Source: Ruminococcus sp. (GTDB lineage Bacteria > Bacillota > Clostridia > Lachnospirales > Lachnospiraceae). From it: a DNA stretch of 64,000 nt. Positions within the stretch are counted from its first letter, which is position 1. Every line of letters starts with the position of its first letter. The position numbers were made by a program, and so were the translations under genes. Below the pieces are notes generated by a model, which saw nothing but the letters and a program-made list of their open reading frames with translations, had not been told where the DNA came from and made no database searches. Below, one piece after another: positions 62,222 through 64,000 of the stretch. The stretch spans positions 1 to 64,000 of the forward strand of contig JACERV010000021.1 of the NCBI GenBank assembly GCA_013911065.1, written 5' to 3'.

Positions 62222-62258
62222 CGTTACAGTTCACACCCTATAGGTGCGCACTGTAACG
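62222..62258. promoter_or_regulatory. Stem-loop in the divergent region between two ABC systems
   Basis: CGTTACAGT pairs with ACTGTAACG over 9 bp, with a smaller inner pairing (ACACC/GGTGC-like). No U-tract follows. It lies 56 bases before the exporter gene and may be an operator or leader hairpin. Confidence 0.45.
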
Positions 62259-62313
62259 GCACGGTCTGAACAGTAGCGGAAAATCATCACACTTAGATAT
62301 GGAGGGAAGAATT

Positions 62314-64000
62314 GTGAGAAAGTTACTGCCGTTTCTGCGCGGTTATGAAAAAGAGAGTATTATTGGTCCGTTATTTAAATTGCTTGAAGCGATATTTGAA
62401 TTGATTGTACCGCTTGTAATGGCACGGATTATTGATGTAGGGATTAAGAATGCAGACGTTCCTTATATATGGCGGCTGGGAGCGCTCCTGGTTGGACTTG
62501 GTATTTTGGGTCTTGTCTGCTCTGTAACAGCCCAGTATTATGCCGCGAAGGCAGCGGCAGGGTTTGGGACAAAGCTGCGGCATGCCTTGTTTCACCATAT
62601 ACAGCAGTTGTCTTACGAGGGGATAGATAAAGAGGGATCTTCTACACTGGTTGTACGTATGACTAGTGATACAAATCAGGTGCAGGCGGGAGTCAACCTG
62701 TTTCTCAGGCTGTTTCTCCGGTCACCGTTTATTGTTGCAGGAGCTGTCGTTATGGCCTTTTTGATTGATACAAAGGCAGCGGTGATTGTGCTGGTTACAG
62801 TACCTTTACTTTCTCTTGTGATTTTTGGAATTATAGCTTCCTCCATTCCACTGTACAAGAAGGTTCAGAAAGGATTGGATCACATTCTGCTTTCTACCAA
62901 GGAAAATCTGGAGGGGATTCGTGTCATACGGGCATTTCGGACCCAGAATCAGGAAAAGGAAGAGTATGAGGAAAAGAGCAGTGATTTGATGCAGTTTCAG
63001 CTTCATGCGGGCAGGATATCGGCATTATTGAATCCTCTGACTTATGTACTTGTAAATCTGGGGATTATTGCGGTTGTCTGGTATGGAGGAAGGGTAGTAA
63101 ATGTGGGGAGAATTACTCAGGGAGAAGTGATTGCTCTTGTAAACTATATGACCCAGATTTTACTGTCATTAGTCGCTCTTGCCAGCCTGGTTATTTCTTT
63201 CACGAAAGCAATGGCGTCTGCTGTAAGAATCAATGAGGTTTTTGATTTACAGTCAGAGATTAAGGAAGGAACCGAAGAGGCAGAACAGGATCAAAAAGAG
63301 ATTCCCCGTGTTGAAATGCGGGATGTGACTTTTTATTATGAGGGAAGCCAGGAACCGGCTCTGACTCATATTACGTTTCAGGCTTATGCAGGAGAAACTA
63401 TCGGTATCATCGGAGGAACGGGCAGCGGAAAAACATCTCTTGTAAATCTGATCCCCAGGTTTTATGATGCGGACGAAGGCCATGTGCTTGTAAACGGGCT
63501 GGATGCCAAAACATGGAGAATCGATGCCTTGAGGAACCGGGTAGGTGTGGTTCCCCAAAGGGCAGTTTTGTTTCACGGAACAATCCGTGAGAATATGCAG
63601 ATAGGGAGAGAAGACGCTGGGGATGATGAAATATATGATGCACTGAAAACTGCCCAGGCACTGGAAATTGTGGAATCTAAACCCGCAGGGCTTAATACGG
63701 TTATCAGCCAGGGCGGGAAGAATCTTTCCGGGGGACAGAGACAGCGTCTCACAATTGCCAGGGCACTGGTGAGAAAGCCCCATGTGCTGATATTGGATGA
63801 CAGTGCATCGGCACTGGATTTTGCTACAGATTACAGGCTGCGGAAAGCGCTGTCTTCGGATACATCGGGAATGACTGTTTTTATCGTATCCCAGCGGGCT
63901 GCATCCATCCGGTATGCGGACCGTATTATTGTACTGGATGACGGAGAAATGGCAGGGTATGGATCCCATGAGGAGTTGCTGAAAGAGTGTCAGGTGTATC
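62314..64000 (+). CDS. ABC multidrug-type exporter, half-transporter (partial, runs off the end)
   Basis: The gene starts with GTG behind GGAGGGA; about 562 residues are seen before the window ends. Six transmembrane helices occupy about residues 15-300. The ATPase domain has Walker A IGGTGSGKTS, Q-loop PQRAVLF, signature LSGGQRQRL, and Walker B LILDDSASALD. The residue after Walker B is Asp, not the usual catalytic Glu, typical of the degenerate half of heterodimeric exporters. Its partner is probably the next gene downstream. It diverges from the MacAB-like operon. Confidence 0.92.
   Translation, partial: MRKLLPFLRGYEKESIIGPLFKLLEAIFELIVPLVMARIIDVGIKNADVPYIWRLGALLVGLGILGLVCSVTAQYYAAKAAAGFGTKLRHALFHHIQQLSYEGIDKEGSSTLVVRMTSDTNQVQAGVNLFLRLFLRSPFIVAGAVVMAFLIDTKAAVIVLVTVPLLSLVIFGIIASSIPLYKKVQKGLDHILLSTKENLEGIRVIRAFRTQNQEKEEYEEKSSDLMQFQLHAGRISALLNPLTYVLVNLGIIAVVWYGGRVVNVGRITQGEVIALVNYMTQILLSLVALASLVISFTKAMASAVRINEVFDLQSEIKEGTEEAEQDQKEIPRVEMRDVTFYYEGSQEPALTHITFQAYAGETIGIIGGTGSGKTSLVNLIPRFYDADEGHVLVNGLDAKTWRIDALRNRVGVVPQRAVLFHGTIRENMQIGREDAGDDEIYDALKTAQALEIVESKPAGLNTVISQGGKNLSGGQRQRLTIARALVRKPHVLILDDSASALDFATDYRLRKALSSDTSGMTVFIVSQRAASIRYADRIIVLDDGEMAGYGSHEELLKECQVY

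Noticed and set aside
62222..62258. The hairpin at 62222 as a further copy of the element at 52366
   Set aside because: Only a 9-base ACTGTAACG stretch is shared with the sequence near 52455, too short to call a repeat.

Overview
The window reads as a chromosomal segment of a low-to-moderate GC, anaerobic, probably spore-forming Clostridia member, most likely Lachnospiraceae. The evidence is the gene content (two pyrophosphate-type phosphofructokinases, glutamate dehydrogenase, rubrerythrin, carbamate kinase, YesM/YesN-type two-component genes, Csp-like S8 proteases, an OPT/YSL transporter), strong AGGAGG-type ribosome binding sites and canonical TTGACA/TATAAT promoters. I see no plasmid, phage, transposase or CRISPR signature.

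Layout. 1-1525: tRNA-Arg and a PPi-phosphofructokinase on the minus strand. 1837-3356: UDP-galactopyranose mutase and a GtrA membrane protein. 3600-14057: a sugar-use locus made of a lipoprotein binding protein, two permeases, a GH120 beta-xylosidase-type enzyme, a GH5 glycosidase, then a YesM/YesN sensor-regulator pair and a lipoprotein, followed by a membrane-anchored pseudokinase (14206). 15178-18508: glutamate dehydrogenase with a C-terminally truncated aminotransferase, and a divergent LysR regulator. 18610-20478: a stand-alone PEP/pyruvate-binding protein. 20584-26011: a LysR regulator divergent from a peptide-use operon (aminopeptidase-like protein, OPT transporter, PepD). 26178-29685: housekeeping genes and a small Asn-rich protein. 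29830-30413: six tRNAs (Pro, Gly, Arg, His, Gln, Lys).

31058-37501: a glycerol regulon (glpP, glpK, glpF, two FAD oxidoreductases, DUF1667) with two terminator-bearing leaders that GlpP probably acts on. It is followed by a minus-strand CheY/CheA-like/CheX signalling operon and tRNA-Leu. 40741-42326: an autoregulated TetR operon whose promoter is embedded in a perfect 24-bp-arm palindrome. 42479-50187: a membrane protein of unknown function, a catalytically dead S8 protease, a second PPi-PFK, a GT2 glycosyltransferase, rubrerythrin and an intact S8 protease. 50392-64000: NUDIX, nucleotidyltransferase, HlyIII, DEAD-box helicase with a leader terminator, carbamate kinase, prolyl-tRNA editing protein, a membrane fusion protein, a MacAB-like efflux system and the start of a heterodimer-type ABC exporter that runs off the end.

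The most interesting non-coding structure is a ~125-bp element present twice (30465-30590 and 54266-54390). It folds into several hairpins whose stems differ between copies by compensatory changes, and both copies begin at the U-tract of an intrinsic terminator. A second, smaller palindromic repeat with a conserved 7-nt loop occurs four times (1782, 26709, and two tandem copies at 50210-50278).
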